NCBI RefSeq assembly: GCF_002879885.1
Contig: NZ_PNYA01000015.1
Location: 103,107-167,106, forward strand
Length of the DNA stretch: 64,000 nucleotides
DNA from: Trinickia dabaoshanensis
GTDB taxonomy: Bacteria > Pseudomonadota > Gammaproteobacteria > Burkholderiales > Burkholderiaceae
Reading direction: 5' to 3'
The position numbers and the translations under genes were made by a program. Shown here piece by piece: positions 1 to 8,989 of the stretch (its first letter is position 1; every line of letters begins with the position of its first letter). The notes beneath the pieces were generated by a model. That model saw only the letters and a program-made list of their open reading frames with translations. It did no database searches and was not told the origin of the DNA.

Positions 1-1
1 G

Positions 2-469
2 GTACTGTTTTGTGGAATCAATCCCGGTATGAGGGCGGCATCGACGGGACATCATTTTTCGGGCAGGGGGAATCGGTTCTGGAGAGTTCTCCATCGAGCT
101 GGGTTTACACCCGAAGAAATGAGCCCGGAGCACGACCGTCGATTGTTGGAGTGCGGCTTTGGCCTGACGACGGCCGTCTCGCGGGCGACGGCACGCGCGG
201 ACCAATTGTCGAGCAAGGAGATCCGGGCCGCTGCGGCGCAGCTCGAACAGAAAATCCAACGATATGCGCCGAGGTTCGTCGCCTTTCTCGGCAAGATAGC
301 GCTCGCCGAAATCTCCGGCAAGCGCGATATCCGGTGGGGATTGCAAACCGGCAGTTTCGGTGGCGCACGCGTCTGGGTCTTGCCCAATCCGAGCGGCCTG
401 AACCGGTCGTTCGACTTCGACGCGCTCGTGGCCGCCTACCGCGAGCTTCGAGTCGCGGCCGCGTGCTAG
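2..469 (+). CDS. mug: G/U (G/T) mismatch-specific DNA glycosylase, Mug/TDG family, 5' truncated by window edge
   Basis: Excises uracil (and ethenocytosine in the E. coli homologue) opposite guanine, starting base excision repair in the cytoplasm. The frame is already open at base 2 and reads VLFCGINPGMRAAS, so the gene begins upstream of the window; the first ATG (base 29) lies inside the conserved block and is not the start. The GINPG motif carries the Mug catalytic Asn, and the NPSGLNRS motif near residue 130 of the visible part is the helix-intercalation loop. WGLQTGSFGGARVWVLPNPSG and the C-terminal LVAAYREL block also match Mug. About 155 residues are visible; the family is usually 165-180, so only a short N-terminus is missing. 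No operon partner is visible downstream. Confidence 0.9.
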   Translation, partial: VLFCGINPGMRAASTGHHFSGRGNRFWRVLHRAGFTPEEMSPEHDRRLLECGFGLTTAVSRATARADQLSSKEIRAAAAQLEQKIQRYAPRFVAFLGKIALAEISGKRDIRWGLQTGSFGGARVWVLPNPSGLNRSFDFDALVAAYRELRVAAAC

Positions 470-683
470 TGCTTCCCGACGGCGATTGGCGCGTATCCGC
501 ATAAAGTTCCGACGCAAGGGCCTGGCAACATTCTTGTACAAGATGGCCCAAAACCAAACCGGCCCGGGCTTTTCGTAATCCAGCTCATCTCTGACAATAA
601 AGCTCTCGGCAGACGGCAGGAATTGGCGGCCTTCCGACGAAATTCCATATTAATCAGTAATCCTAAGTTAATCCGATTCGACC

Positions 684-2291
684 ATGACGACAGTGAACCC
701 TTTGACGGATGGAACGGGAGCGGCCACGATTTTGATGTCGCCGGATCGAAGCTCCGCGCGGCCCGAATCCGCACCCGCGGCCACTGAGTTTACGACCCGG
801 ATTGCTGTGGGACTGATCGGCATGTTGTTCGCTTCGTTGCTGGCCATTCTCAACGAGCAAGTTACCGCTGCGGCGATGGCCGATATTCAGGGGGCGCTGC
901 TGATCGGACATGACGACGGAACTTGGCTGACCGCGCTCTTCGAAGCGGCCAACGTGGCCACGATGGCGTTTGCGCCATGGTTCGGCGTGACTTTCACGCT
1001 GAAGCGGTTCACGATGGGGGCGGTACTCGCCACCATGCTTTTCGGATTGCTGTGCCCGCTTGCGACGAATCCGGCGATGCTCTATGTCTTGCGCATCTTG
1101 CAGGGAATCGCGGGAGGGTGTCTGCCTCCCATGCTCATCATCGTCGCGTTGCGCTATTTGCCTGCGAAATTCAAGCTGTATGGCCTCGCAGGCTATGCGC
1201 TCACCGCTACCTTCGGTCCCGCGCTCGGCACGCCGTTAGCCGCATTGTGGACGGAGTTCGTCGACTGGCGCATGGCGTTTTGGCAAGTCGTCCCGCTCGG
1301 CGTGCTGTGTTGCATCGCAATCCAGAAGGGGCTTCCGGCCGACACGGCGAAGCTCGAACGGTTTCGGTCGTTCAACTGGATCGGTTTCGTCACCGGCTTC
1401 CCCGCGTTCGCCATGCTCGTGACGGGGCTCTTGCAGGGCGACCGCCTCGACTGGTTCGGATCGGAGTTGATTTGCGCCATGTTTGGCGGCGGGGCGCTAC
1501 TGCTCGTGATATTCCTCGTCAACGAATGGTTTCAGCCCGTGCCGTTTTTCAAGCTCCAACTGCTTGCCCGCAGAAATTTCGCGCATGGGCTCGCGACGTT
1601 GCTCGGGACCGTGACGTTGCTGGTCGGCCTGGCGGCGATACCCGGGCAATCGCTTGCCGCCATTCATGGTTACAGGCCGCTGCAGACTGCACCGCTCTCG
1701 TTGTTACTCGCGGTCCCGCTGCTCGTGACGCTTCCGTTGACGTCGGCATTCTTGAATACGCGGCGCGCCGATCATCGTTGGGTGATCGCGACAGGCCTGT
1801 CCCTGATGTTCGGGACATGTGTCATGGGTAGCTTCATGACGTCCGATTGGATTCGCAACAATTTTTATCTGCTGCAGTCGCTGCAGATCGTCGCGCAGCC
1901 TATGGTGATTATGTCGATTCTGATGGGGGTCACGACCGGCTTGCCGCCAACGGAAGGTCCGTTCGCCTCGGCGATGTTCAACACCGTGAAGACGTTTTCC
2001 GCCGCCATCGCTACGGCTTTGATTCAGGCAATGGGGACCGCACGCGAGCACTTTCACTCGAACATGCTCGTCGACCAGTTGGGAAACCGTACTGCCGCCA
2101 TGAGCTCCGGCGTCTACGGGCACGATGCGTTGGGGCAACTTGCGCATCGCGTCCACGAGCAAGCCCTCGTACTGACATTTGCCGATCTTTATCGCGTGAT
2201 GGCATGTGTTGCCATCGCTCTTCTTTTCCTTGTTCCTGTGCTGCCGGTGCGAATTTTCCCGCCGTGGAGCACGACACCCTCTTCGAAGTGA
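684..2291 (+). CDS. DHA2-family (EmrB/QacA-type) MFS drug efflux permease
   Basis: Inner-membrane proton-driven exporter expected to feed a tripartite pump. The 535-residue protein begins with a polar tail of about 35 residues, then shows many hydrophobic helices consistent with 14 membrane spans, typical of the DHA2 family. The segment LRILQGIAGGCLPPMLIIVA (about residues 140-160) resembles the conserved antiporter region. It is followed after 12 bases by the membrane-fusion gene and then the outer-membrane factor, so the three form one operon. No strong ribosome site precedes the ATG at 684; an internal ATG at 735 is a possible alternative start. The substrate cannot be read from the sequence. 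Confidence 0.85.
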   Translation: MTTVNPLTDGTGAATILMSPDRSSARPESAPAATEFTTRIAVGLIGMLFASLLAILNEQVTAAAMADIQGALLIGHDDGTWLTALFEAANVATMAFAPWFGVTFTLKRFTMGAVLATMLFGLLCPLATNPAMLYVLRILQGIAGGCLPPMLIIVALRYLPAKFKLYGLAGYALTATFGPALGTPLAALWTEFVDWRMAFWQVVPLGVLCCIAIQKGLPADTAKLERFRSFNWIGFVTGFPAFAMLVTGLLQGDRLDWFGSELICAMFGGGALLLVIFLVNEWFQPVPFFKLQLLARRNFAHGLATLLGTVTLLVGLAAIPGQSLAAIHGYRPLQTAPLSLLLAVPLLVTLPLTSAFLNTRRADHRWVIATGLSLMFGTCVMGSFMTSDWIRNNFYLLQSLQIVAQPMVIMSILMGVTTGLPPTEGPFASAMFNTVKTFSAAIATALIQAMGTAREHFHSNMLVDQLGNRTAAMSSGVYGHDALGQLAHRVHEQALVLTFADLYRVMACVAIALLFLVPVLPVRIFPPWSTTPSSK

Positions 2292-2303
2292 GGATCGCTT
2301 TTC

Positions 2304-3398
2304 ATGTCGACAACCCACCCAAACCCAACGTCCATATCATTCAGTCGCAAGTGGTTCCGTGTTGCCGGAGTCGCCATCGGCATCGGTGCCATTGCCTGCG
2401 CGTGCACGAGGCTATTTTCGCTGTCCAATACGGAATCGACGAACGACGCTTACGTCTCCGCGGATTTCACGCTCGTCGCGCCGAGAGTCGCGGGGCAGAT
2501 CGCGCAGGTCTTGGTAGACGATAACGAGAGTGTGAAGGCCGGGCAGTTGCTGGCGCGCATCGACGACAGCGATTACCGCGCCCAATTGATGAGCGCCAAG
2601 GCGGAAGTGGCGGGCGCGACGGCATCGGTTGCGAACTTTGACGCTCAGATCTCACGGCAACCCTCGCTGGTCGAGCAGGCGCGCGCTACGCTGCGCTCCG
2701 ACGAGGCGTCGATCGTCTTCGCGCGGGCGAACGCCGCACGCTACCAGAGTCTTTCCTCGGCCGGCGCGGGGACCGCGCAGGAGCAACAGCAGACGTCGAG
2801 CGCACTCGACGTGCAACTGGCACGGCAGGCGCGCGATCAGGCGGTGCTGACTGCCACCCAGCAGAATTTGGATGTCCTGCGCACGGAGAGGGACAAGGCA
2901 GTGAGTGCACTGGAACACGCGCAAGCCGGGCTCGAGCAGGCGAAGCTGAACCTCGGCTACACGGAGATCCGCGCGCCCATCGACGGCAAGGTGGGACGCC
3001 GGTCGGTACGGGTCGGCACATTCGTCACGCCGGGCACGCCGGTACTCGCGATCGTGCCACTTTCGCAGGTGTACGTGGTCGCCAATTTTCAGGAGAACCA
3101 GATTACGAACATGCGGCCGGGCGAGCGCGTGCGCGTGACGGTCGATAGCCTGCCCGGCGTGGTGATTCGCGGCCGGATCGACAGCCTGGCGCCGGCGACT
3201 GGCTTGAGTTTTGCGCCGATCGCACCGGACAACGCGACGGGTAACTTTACGAAGGTCGTGCAGCGCGTGCCGGTCAAGATCGCAATCGATCGCGGGCAGC
3301 CGGCCGCGGCGGCATTGAGCGTCGGGCTTTCGGTGGAAGCGGAAGTGGCGGTTGGCCGGGGCGCGCAAGCGAGGGCCGAGGGAGCGGAACGAAAATGA
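2304..3398 (+). CDS. HlyD/EmrA-family membrane fusion (periplasmic adaptor) protein
   Basis: Periplasmic adaptor linking the upstream DHA2 permease to the outer-membrane factor. The 364 residues start with a cytoplasmic tail and one membrane anchor (about residues 15-33), followed by the NDAYVSADFTLVAPRVAGQI strand that opens the lipoyl-like domain, an alpha-helical coiled-coil hairpin (about 95-205) and the second lipoyl half starting LGYTEIRAPIDGKVGRRSV. The C-terminal beta-barrel contains the usual VVANFQENQITNMRPGERV. A GAGGA box lies about 9 bases before the ATG. Its stop codon overlaps the next start as ATGA, which indicates translational coupling. Confidence 0.9.
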   Translation: MSTTHPNPTSISFSRKWFRVAGVAIGIGAIACACTRLFSLSNTESTNDAYVSADFTLVAPRVAGQIAQVLVDDNESVKAGQLLARIDDSDYRAQLMSAKAEVAGATASVANFDAQISRQPSLVEQARATLRSDEASIVFARANAARYQSLSSAGAGTAQEQQQTSSALDVQLARQARDQAVLTATQQNLDVLRTERDKAVSALEHAQAGLEQAKLNLGYTEIRAPIDGKVGRRSVRVGTFVTPGTPVLAIVPLSQVYVVANFQENQITNMRPGERVRVTVDSLPGVVIRGRIDSLAPATGLSFAPIAPDNATGNFTKVVQRVPVKIAIDRGQPAAAALSVGLSVEAEVAVGRGAQARAEGAERK

Positions 3399-4918
3399 AC
3401 GCGAGCCGATACTCTATCCACGCGATTGGCCTCGCGGCCCTCGCATGCGTTGCAATTGCAGGTTGCACGGTCGGCCCCGATTTCGAGCCTCCAAAGTCGA
3501 GCACGCCGGAGGTTTTCAACCGCACGCAGACCGCGCAGGCACCGAGCAAAGCCATTGAGGCTCGATTTGATCCGCAATGGTGGACACTTCTCAACGACCC
3601 GGTATTGAACGGTTTGGAAGCGCGATTGGCCGACGCGAGCCTGGACGTGGCAGCCGCCTCCGCGCGCCTGCTGCAAAGCCGGGCGGTGCTCCGCGTGGCC
3701 GGGGCAGCCGAATATCCGACGCTCGCAGGCACCGGATCGTACGACCGGGAGCGCGGCAGCGAAAACGGTATTCTTTCGTTGCTTGGCGTGACGCCAGCCG
3801 AGAGTGAGCCGCTGTCGGCTTCGGGTAGTGCGCCGCTCGGCGTGGCGGCAATGCCGGGCGCCAAAGGTTCTCCGGCTTACAATCTTTACCAAGTTGGCTT
3901 CGACGCTTCGTGGGAGATCGATCTCTGGGGGCATGTGCGCCGCAGCGTGGAGGAGGCGAAGGCGCTTTCGCAAGCTTCGTACGAAGACCGGAACGCGGTA
4001 TTACTCAGTGCGCGGGCGGAACTTGCCCGGGACTATATCGAACTGCGCGACACGCAGAAACTCGAGCAGATCGCGAAGCAAAATCTGGCCATCGCCGACG
4101 ACGCCTTGAATCTCACGAAGTTGCGCGCGCACGAAGGTGTCACGACGAATCTCGACGTTTCGAATGCTTCGGCCCAGGTCGCCAATATCGAAAGCCTGAT
4201 TCCCACCCTCGAATCGCACTCGGAAACGACGATCAATGCGATCGGCCTGCTGCTCGGCGAAGAGCCGGGCGCGTTGCGGCAGACGCTCGCCGCAACGCAA
4301 GACGTGCCCGTGCTTCCGGCTCGGATTCCGATCGGTTTTCCGTCCGAACTCGTGCGGCGCCGGCCCGATATCCGTCAGGCGGAGGCGCAACTGCACGCGG
4401 CCACCGCCTCGATCGGTGTGGCGAAGGCGGACTTTTATCCACGCATCATGCTCAACGGAAGCGCGGGTTTCCAAAGCCTTCAACTCTCGAGTCTGGCCAG
4501 TTGGGCATCCGGACAGTTCGTCGCCGGTCCTTCCATTACGTTTCCCATTTTCGAAGGCGGCCGCTTGAGCGGGACGCTCGAGTTACGTAAGGCGCAACAG
4601 CGCGAGGCCGCGATTGCCTACAAGAAGACCGTGGTTCGGGCGTGGCGAGAGGTGGATGACGCGCTGATCGTGTACGACGCCGAACAGCGTCGCCGCGACC
4701 GGCTGGCCGAGGCCGTGTCCATGAACGAGCGCGCGCTCGCGGTCGCGCGGGCGCGATACAAGGCCGGCGCGCTCGACTATCTCGATGTATTGAACGTGCA
4801 GAAGCAGTTGCTCGAAGCACAGAGCAATCTCGAGCGAAGCCGGGCTGCGGCGGCTACGAATCTCGTTACGCTCTGCAAAGCGCTTGGAGGTGGATGGGAG
4901 TCGACCTCCGGCGGTTGA
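3395..4918 (+). CDS. NodT-family outer-membrane efflux lipoprotein (TolC-like)
   Basis: Outer-membrane channel of the tripartite efflux system. The 507 residues begin with a lipoprotein signal ending in a lipobox (CVAIAGC, Cys near residue 24), then GPDFEPPKSSTPEVF, typical of NodT/OprM-like proteins. Two OEP repeats follow, with the conserved IPIGFPSELVRRRPDIRQAE segment near residues 310-330 that marks the second repeat, and KAGALDYLDVLNVQKQLLEA near the end. Overlaps the adaptor gene by 4 bases (ATGA). Length is normal for the family. The adjacent LysR gene is convergent and so is not obviously its regulator. Confidence 0.9.
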   Translation: MNASRYSIHAIGLAALACVAIAGCTVGPDFEPPKSSTPEVFNRTQTAQAPSKAIEARFDPQWWTLLNDPVLNGLEARLADASLDVAAASARLLQSRAVLRVAGAAEYPTLAGTGSYDRERGSENGILSLLGVTPAESEPLSASGSAPLGVAAMPGAKGSPAYNLYQVGFDASWEIDLWGHVRRSVEEAKALSQASYEDRNAVLLSARAELARDYIELRDTQKLEQIAKQNLAIADDALNLTKLRAHEGVTTNLDVSNASAQVANIESLIPTLESHSETTINAIGLLLGEEPGALRQTLAATQDVPVLPARIPIGFPSELVRRRPDIRQAEAQLHAATASIGVAKADFYPRIMLNGSAGFQSLQLSSLASWASGQFVAGPSITFPIFEGGRLSGTLELRKAQQREAAIAYKKTVVRAWREVDDALIVYDAEQRRRDRLAEAVSMNERALAVARARYKAGALDYLDVLNVQKQLLEAQSNLERSRAAAATNLVTLCKALGGGWESTSGG

Positions 4919-4971
4919 GGCTGCGCACGGATCTCGATGCCCGATGGGATACGAAGCGCTCGCTCGTCCCA

Positions 4972-5892
4972 TTAGGCCGCGCCGACGTTGACGAGTTCGC
5001 TCGCGGTGCGCTCGCGCAGGCGCGACGACGCGAAGTCTAGAAACGCGCGCAGCTTCAGCGGCAGAGGCGCTTGCCCCGCATGCACGAGATTGACGGGTAG
5101 CGGGGCTGTTTCGAAAGCGTCGAGCACGACGTGAAGTTCATTGGCGCGCACGGCGCGTGCGACTTGATAAGACAACACGCGCACGAGCCCCACGTCGAGG
5201 ATTGCAGCTTCGATAGCGGCGTCCGCTGTATTCACGGCAAGCCGCGAATGAACGGGCACCGACTGCTCCGACTTGCCGGAGCCAAAGGTCCATGCGCGCT
5301 GGGAGGCGAGGGCCTCGAACGTAATGCATTCGTGGCGGACGAGGTCCCCGGGCTTAGCCGGCAGACCGCGCTTCGCTAGATAGTCCGGGCTCGCGCAAAC
5401 GACCCGGCGCACCATGCCGACTCGCGTTGCGACCAACGTGCTGTCGGGCAACTCGCCGATACGCACCGCCACGTCCGCGTGTTCATCCATTAGATGAACG
5501 ACACGGTCGGTGAGCACGAGATTGATGTCGATCTCCGGATACTGCGCGAGAAACTCCGCCACGACCGGCACCACGTGCAAGCGGCCGAACGCCACGGGCG
5601 CGGTGACGACGAGTTCGCCTTTGGGCGCGGCGTATTCGCCTGTTGCGGCGCGCTCGGCCTCGCCTATCTCCTCGAGAATGCGGCGGCATGCAGCCACATA
5701 CGCGCTGCCGGCCTCCGTCAATGATAGCTGTCGAGTCGTACGGTGAAACAGACGCGTTTTTAGGTGCGCTTCCAGTTCTCCCACCTTGCGGCTGACCGAT
5801 GCAAGCGGCATGTCGAGGCGCCTTGCGGCAGCCGAGAGACTGCCTGCGTCGGCGACCGAAACGAGGATGGCCATGGCTTCTAGGCGATTCAT
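4972..5892 (-). CDS. LysR-family transcriptional regulator
   Basis: DNA-binding regulator of 306 residues. The start MNRLEAMAILVSVADAGSL at 5892 is chosen because the helix-turn-helix begins within the first residues as in all LysR proteins; a longer frame to 6000 would add 36 non-homologous residues. The winged HTH spans about residues 1-60 (SLSAAARRLDMPLASVSRKV), followed by the LysR substrate-binding domain (about 90-295). Divergent from the MFS gene starting at 6034 with 141 bases between them, the classic arrangement for a LysR protein controlling its neighbour. The inducer is unknown. Confidence 0.88.
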   Translation of the reverse strand: MNRLEAMAILVSVADAGSLSAAARRLDMPLASVSRKVGELEAHLKTRLFHRTTRQLSLTEAGSAYVAACRRILEEIGEAERAATGEYAAPKGELVVTAPVAFGRLHVVPVVAEFLAQYPEIDINLVLTDRVVHLMDEHADVAVRIGELPDSTLVATRVGMVRRVVCASPDYLAKRGLPAKPGDLVRHECITFEALASQRAWTFGSGKSEQSVPVHSRLAVNTADAAIEAAILDVGLVRVLSYQVARAVRANELHVVLDAFETAPLPVNLVHAGQAPLPLKLRAFLDFASSRLRERTASELVNVGAA

Positions 5893-6033
5893 CGACCCTA
5901 TCGAATATTGGAAGGATGAATCTCGATCGTGAGGGATTCTCTTTGCAAATGCAAGCGCGTAACGTTCCGTCTCAATCCGGGTCGCGGCAATTCGCAGCAA
6001 CCCCGAAGCAATTCAGCGAATAAGGAGATCGTC

Positions 6034-7278
6034 GTGAAGGGCGTACCCGACTCAACCGCAAGCCCCGTGTCCGCCGTTGCATCGCGCGGCAAGATCGTGA
6101 TGATGGCGATTATCGCGGGAGCCGTGATCACCAATATCTATTGCACGCAGCCGATATTGCCGCTGATTGCGGCGGGGCTGCGGGTCGACGTAACAGCAGT
6201 CGATCTCGTCGCCGGTGCGGCGCTGCTCGGCTTTTCGACGGGGCTCGCGCTGCTGTTGCCGCTGGGGGACCGCTTCGACCGGCGCAAGCTCGTGCTTATA
6301 CAAATCGCGCTTGCACTCGTTTTCGCCGTAGCGTCGGCGCTCGCTCCCGGAATCTGGCCGCTGATCGCGGCTTCGTTTGCGCTAGGCATCGTAAGCTGCG
6401 TGCCGCAGCAACTCGTCCCTTTCGCCGCCGTGATGTCTTTGCCGAGCGAGCGGGGACGCAACGTCGGCACCGTCGTGAGCGGGATCATGGTCGGTATTTT
6501 GGTCGGCCGCACCATCGCCGGGGTGATCGGGGCCCAGTGGGGCTGGCGTGCGGTGTACGGCGCGGAAGCCGCGTTCATGGTGCCGGTATTCATTGCCGCC
6601 GCCGCGCTGTTGCCGAAGGGCGTGCCCTCCACCCAGCTTACGTACGGACGTCTGCTCGCTTCTCTATGGCCGCTCGTTCGCGACAATCGCCCGATTCGTG
6701 AGTCGATGATTATCCAGGCGTTGTTGTGGGCGTGCTTCAACGCCTTCTGGGTCAACCTCGCCGCGCTGCTCAAGAGCGGACCGTGGCATCTCGGAAGCGC
6801 CTGGGCGGGCGGGTTCGGCATTATCGGCGCGGCGGGCGCATTCGCTGCATCGTTGGGCGGCAACGCTACGGATCGTATGGGTTTTCGCAAGGTGATCGGT
6901 GCCAGCATCGGCGTTGCAACGCTCGCTTATGTGATTCTGTCCGGCGCGGCTACGTCGCTCGCTGCACTGATCGTGGGTGTCATCGTGCTCGATATCGGCG
7001 TGCAGTCCGGGCTCGTATCCAACCAGACTCGCGCATTCTCGGTCGATCCGAAAGCACAAGGCCGGATCAATAGCCTCTACATGACGGCCACGTTCTTCGG
7101 CGGCGCCATCGGCGCAACGGTCAGTGGCTGGCTCATGAGCCGCTTCGGCTGGCCGGGCATCGTAATGTTCGGTGTCGTGCTGGGGATTTTGGCTTTCGCT
7201 ATCCACTGGATCGGCGCGCCGCGAGCTACCGCGAGTGCGATTGCTTCGAGCGCGGATCGATTGAAGGCCGAGCGCTGA
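6034..7278 (+). CDS. MFS transporter (12-TM drug/metabolite exporter type)
   Basis: Inner-membrane major facilitator of 414 residues. The GTG at 6034 is chosen because AAGGAG lies 6 bases upstream and the protein then starts just before the first helix; an ATG at 5929 would add a basic, non-hydrophobic extension running into the LysR promoter. Twelve hydrophobic segments are visible, with the MFS motif A variant PLGDRFDRRKLVL after helix 2 and WLMSRFGWPGIVMF late in the protein. Resembles the YnfM/arabinose-efflux-type MFS group. Probably controlled by the divergent LysR gene. Substrate unknown. Confidence 0.85.
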   Translation: MKGVPDSTASPVSAVASRGKIVMMAIIAGAVITNIYCTQPILPLIAAGLRVDVTAVDLVAGAALLGFSTGLALLLPLGDRFDRRKLVLIQIALALVFAVASALAPGIWPLIAASFALGIVSCVPQQLVPFAAVMSLPSERGRNVGTVVSGIMVGILVGRTIAGVIGAQWGWRAVYGAEAAFMVPVFIAAAALLPKGVPSTQLTYGRLLASLWPLVRDNRPIRESMIIQALLWACFNAFWVNLAALLKSGPWHLGSAWAGGFGIIGAAGAFAASLGGNATDRMGFRKVIGASIGVATLAYVILSGAATSLAALIVGVIVLDIGVQSGLVSNQTRAFSVDPKAQGRINSLYMTATFFGGAIGATVSGWLMSRFGWPGIVMFGVVLGILAFAIHWIGAPRATASAIASSADRLKAER

Positions 7279-7322
7279 TCGTACGGTTACTTGGACTGGT
7301 GATTGAATCGGAGAGGTACATC

Positions 7323-7523
7323 ATGAAGTTCGCAATGAAAACCGAAATCCACACGGACGATCTGTGCACGATCGTGCGTGCGATGAAATCCGTCGATTCG
7401 GATGCGCAGGTCGAGGTCGATGTAGGAGCGCAAACCGTGACTGTCGACTCGTGGCTGATGCCGGAAGAATTTCTCGTTGCTTTCAACGACGAAGAATTGG
7501 AAGTGAGTATTGCGCAATGGTAA
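7323..7523 (+). CDS. Small protein resembling a heavy-metal-associated (HMA) domain but lacking the CxxC motif
   Basis: A 66-residue protein with a beta-alpha-beta-beta-alpha pattern. MKFAMKTEIHTDD replaces the usual metal-binding loop, followed by a helix (LCTIVRAMKSVD) and AQVEVDVGAQTVTVDS, which looks like the second half of single-domain HMA proteins. No cysteine is present, so metal binding as in CopZ is unlikely. The ATG at 7323 is preferred because GGAGAG lies 7 bases upstream; an ATG at 7299 has none. It sits 44 bases after the MFS gene and may be cotranscribed with it. The fold assignment is by eye; function unknown. Confidence 0.6.
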   Translation: MKFAMKTEIHTDDLCTIVRAMKSVDSDAQVEVDVGAQTVTVDSWLMPEEFLVAFNDEELEVSIAQW

Positions 7524-7634
7524 TCGTGACTGCAGCGGCCGGGGATCGCATCGGCGTCTGTTCATTGATCCGCGACGAGTTGGATGCCATAACCCGTTGG
7601 AAGCGCGGGACTCAAGAGACGAGGGAACACATGT

Positions 7635-8567
7635 ATGCAACGCAAATTCGACGATCTGGTGTTGGGTAGCATAGAGCTGTTTTGCCTCGCTGCGGAGTTG
7701 GGCAGTTTTACGCTGGCCGCCAATGCGGCGAGTGTTACGCCCGCGGCGGTCAGCCGTTCCGTTGCGCGGCTCGAAGAGCGGCTCGGGGTGCGGCTTTTCG
7801 TGCGCACCACGCGCCAGATTCGCCTCACGGATGCCGGGCGGCGCTATTTCGAGCAATGCCGCCGGGCGTTGACGCAGCTCGTGGATGCCGAACGCGAGGT
7901 AACGGGAGAGCAGTCGACGCCCGCCGGCGTGCTGCGCATCAGTATGCCGACCCCATACGGGCACTATCGCGTGCTGCCGCTACTGCCTGCGTTTCACGAG
8001 CGCTATCCCAAGGTCCAAATCGAGACGCATCTGAGCAACCGCAACATCGATTTTGCGGATGAAGGCTTCGATCTCGCGATACGAGGGCGAGCGCCGGCCG
8101 ACTCGAGTCTCGTGGCGCGCAAGCTCGAAGACGCGGAACTGGTCGTCGTGGCAGCGCCGGCCTATCTCGGGCGCGCGGGCGTGCCAAACACCGTGGCCGA
8201 TCTGCAGGCGCATGAATGCATACAGTTCGAATTGCCGAGCAGTGGACGTAATCTCGCATGGACCTTCGAAGGATCGCACGAAGATGGCGATGTGCCGACG
8301 AACGGCAGTTACGGGACATCCGGCGACGCGCTGGCAGGCGTCACGCTCGCGCGGGCTGGTGCAGGGCTTTTTCAGACGTATCGCTTCGTGGTGGAGGAGG
8401 ACCTGCGCGAAGGCCGGCTCGTCGAGGTGCTGCGCGATGCGGGACGGCGTACGCGGCCGTTTATTCTGCTTTACCCACACGCACGCTACTTGACGTCGCG
8501 TGTGCGCGCCTTCGTCGACTTTCTGGCGGAGCGAGTGCAAACCCCGGTGGGTGTGTCGGCCACTTAG
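7635..8567 (+). CDS. LysR-family transcriptional regulator
   Basis: A 310-residue DNA-binding regulator. The N-terminal winged HTH (ELGSFTLAANAASVTPAAVSRSV, about residues 15-40) is followed by RLEERLGVRLFVRTTRQIRLTDAG, characteristic of the CrgA-like LysR group abundant in Burkholderia. The substrate-binding domain occupies about residues 90-300 and contains NIDFADEGFDLAIRGRAP, typical of that subgroup. Lies downstream of the HMA-like gene on the same strand. The downstream neighbour is a broken gene, so no target is obvious. Confidence 0.88.
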   Translation: MQRKFDDLVLGSIELFCLAAELGSFTLAANAASVTPAAVSRSVARLEERLGVRLFVRTTRQIRLTDAGRRYFEQCRRALTQLVDAEREVTGEQSTPAGVLRISMPTPYGHYRVLPLLPAFHERYPKVQIETHLSNRNIDFADEGFDLAIRGRAPADSSLVARKLEDAELVVVAAPAYLGRAGVPNTVADLQAHECIQFELPSSGRNLAWTFEGSHEDGDVPTNGSYGTSGDALAGVTLARAGAGLFQTYRFVVEEDLREGRLVEVLRDAGRRTRPFILLYPHARYLTSRVRAFVDFLAERVQTPVGVSAT

Positions 8568-8630
8568 TTGCGGGCGGCTAACCGTATTGGCGTAGAGTCA
8601 TCATTTCCGGTCATAACCGAGGTCAGCGAA

Positions 8631-8940
8631 ATGCCTGTTGTTACCAGCCGGCAGAGAGTGCTTGCCGGGCATACGGCCCTAGCCATGGGCGTGGAAAAGC
8701 CGCCCATCTTTCGATACTGGGATGAGAATAGGCGCAGTAGCGTATGCATTTCCATTTCTCTGGGCCGACAAACTCAAGTCCACGCTGATCGGAGGCACGC
8801 GAGTAGCATGGCTGCTCGCGGTGCCGGTGTCGAAAGCGGAGACCGCCTATGCCCAGACCTACGGGCCACAGAGTCTGGAGGCACGCTTCGCGGAAATGGA
8901 TATCGATATCTACGACCTCAATCGTGCTTCGGTGATTTGA
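8631..8940 (+). pseudogene. Remnant of a suppressor-of-fused (SUFU)-domain protein, internally deleted and frameshifted
   Basis: Two pieces of one protein are seen in different frames. Bases 8631-8755 read LAGHTALAMGVEKPPIFRYWDENRRSS, like the N-terminal region of bacterial SUFU-domain proteins. Bases 8730-8940 read FPFLWADKLKSTLIGGTRV followed by AWLLAVPVSKAETAYAQTYG and DIDIYDLNRASVI, matching their C-terminus. The middle (usually about 100 residues) is absent and the frame changes at the join, so no full protein can be made. SUFU-domain proteins frequently act as immunity proteins in bacterial polymorphic-toxin loci. Assignment is from remembered family features, not a search. Confidence 0.55.
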
Positions 8941-8989
8941 TCACGCGAGAACATCTCGAACCAATCAGGTGGACCGTGATTCGTGCGAG

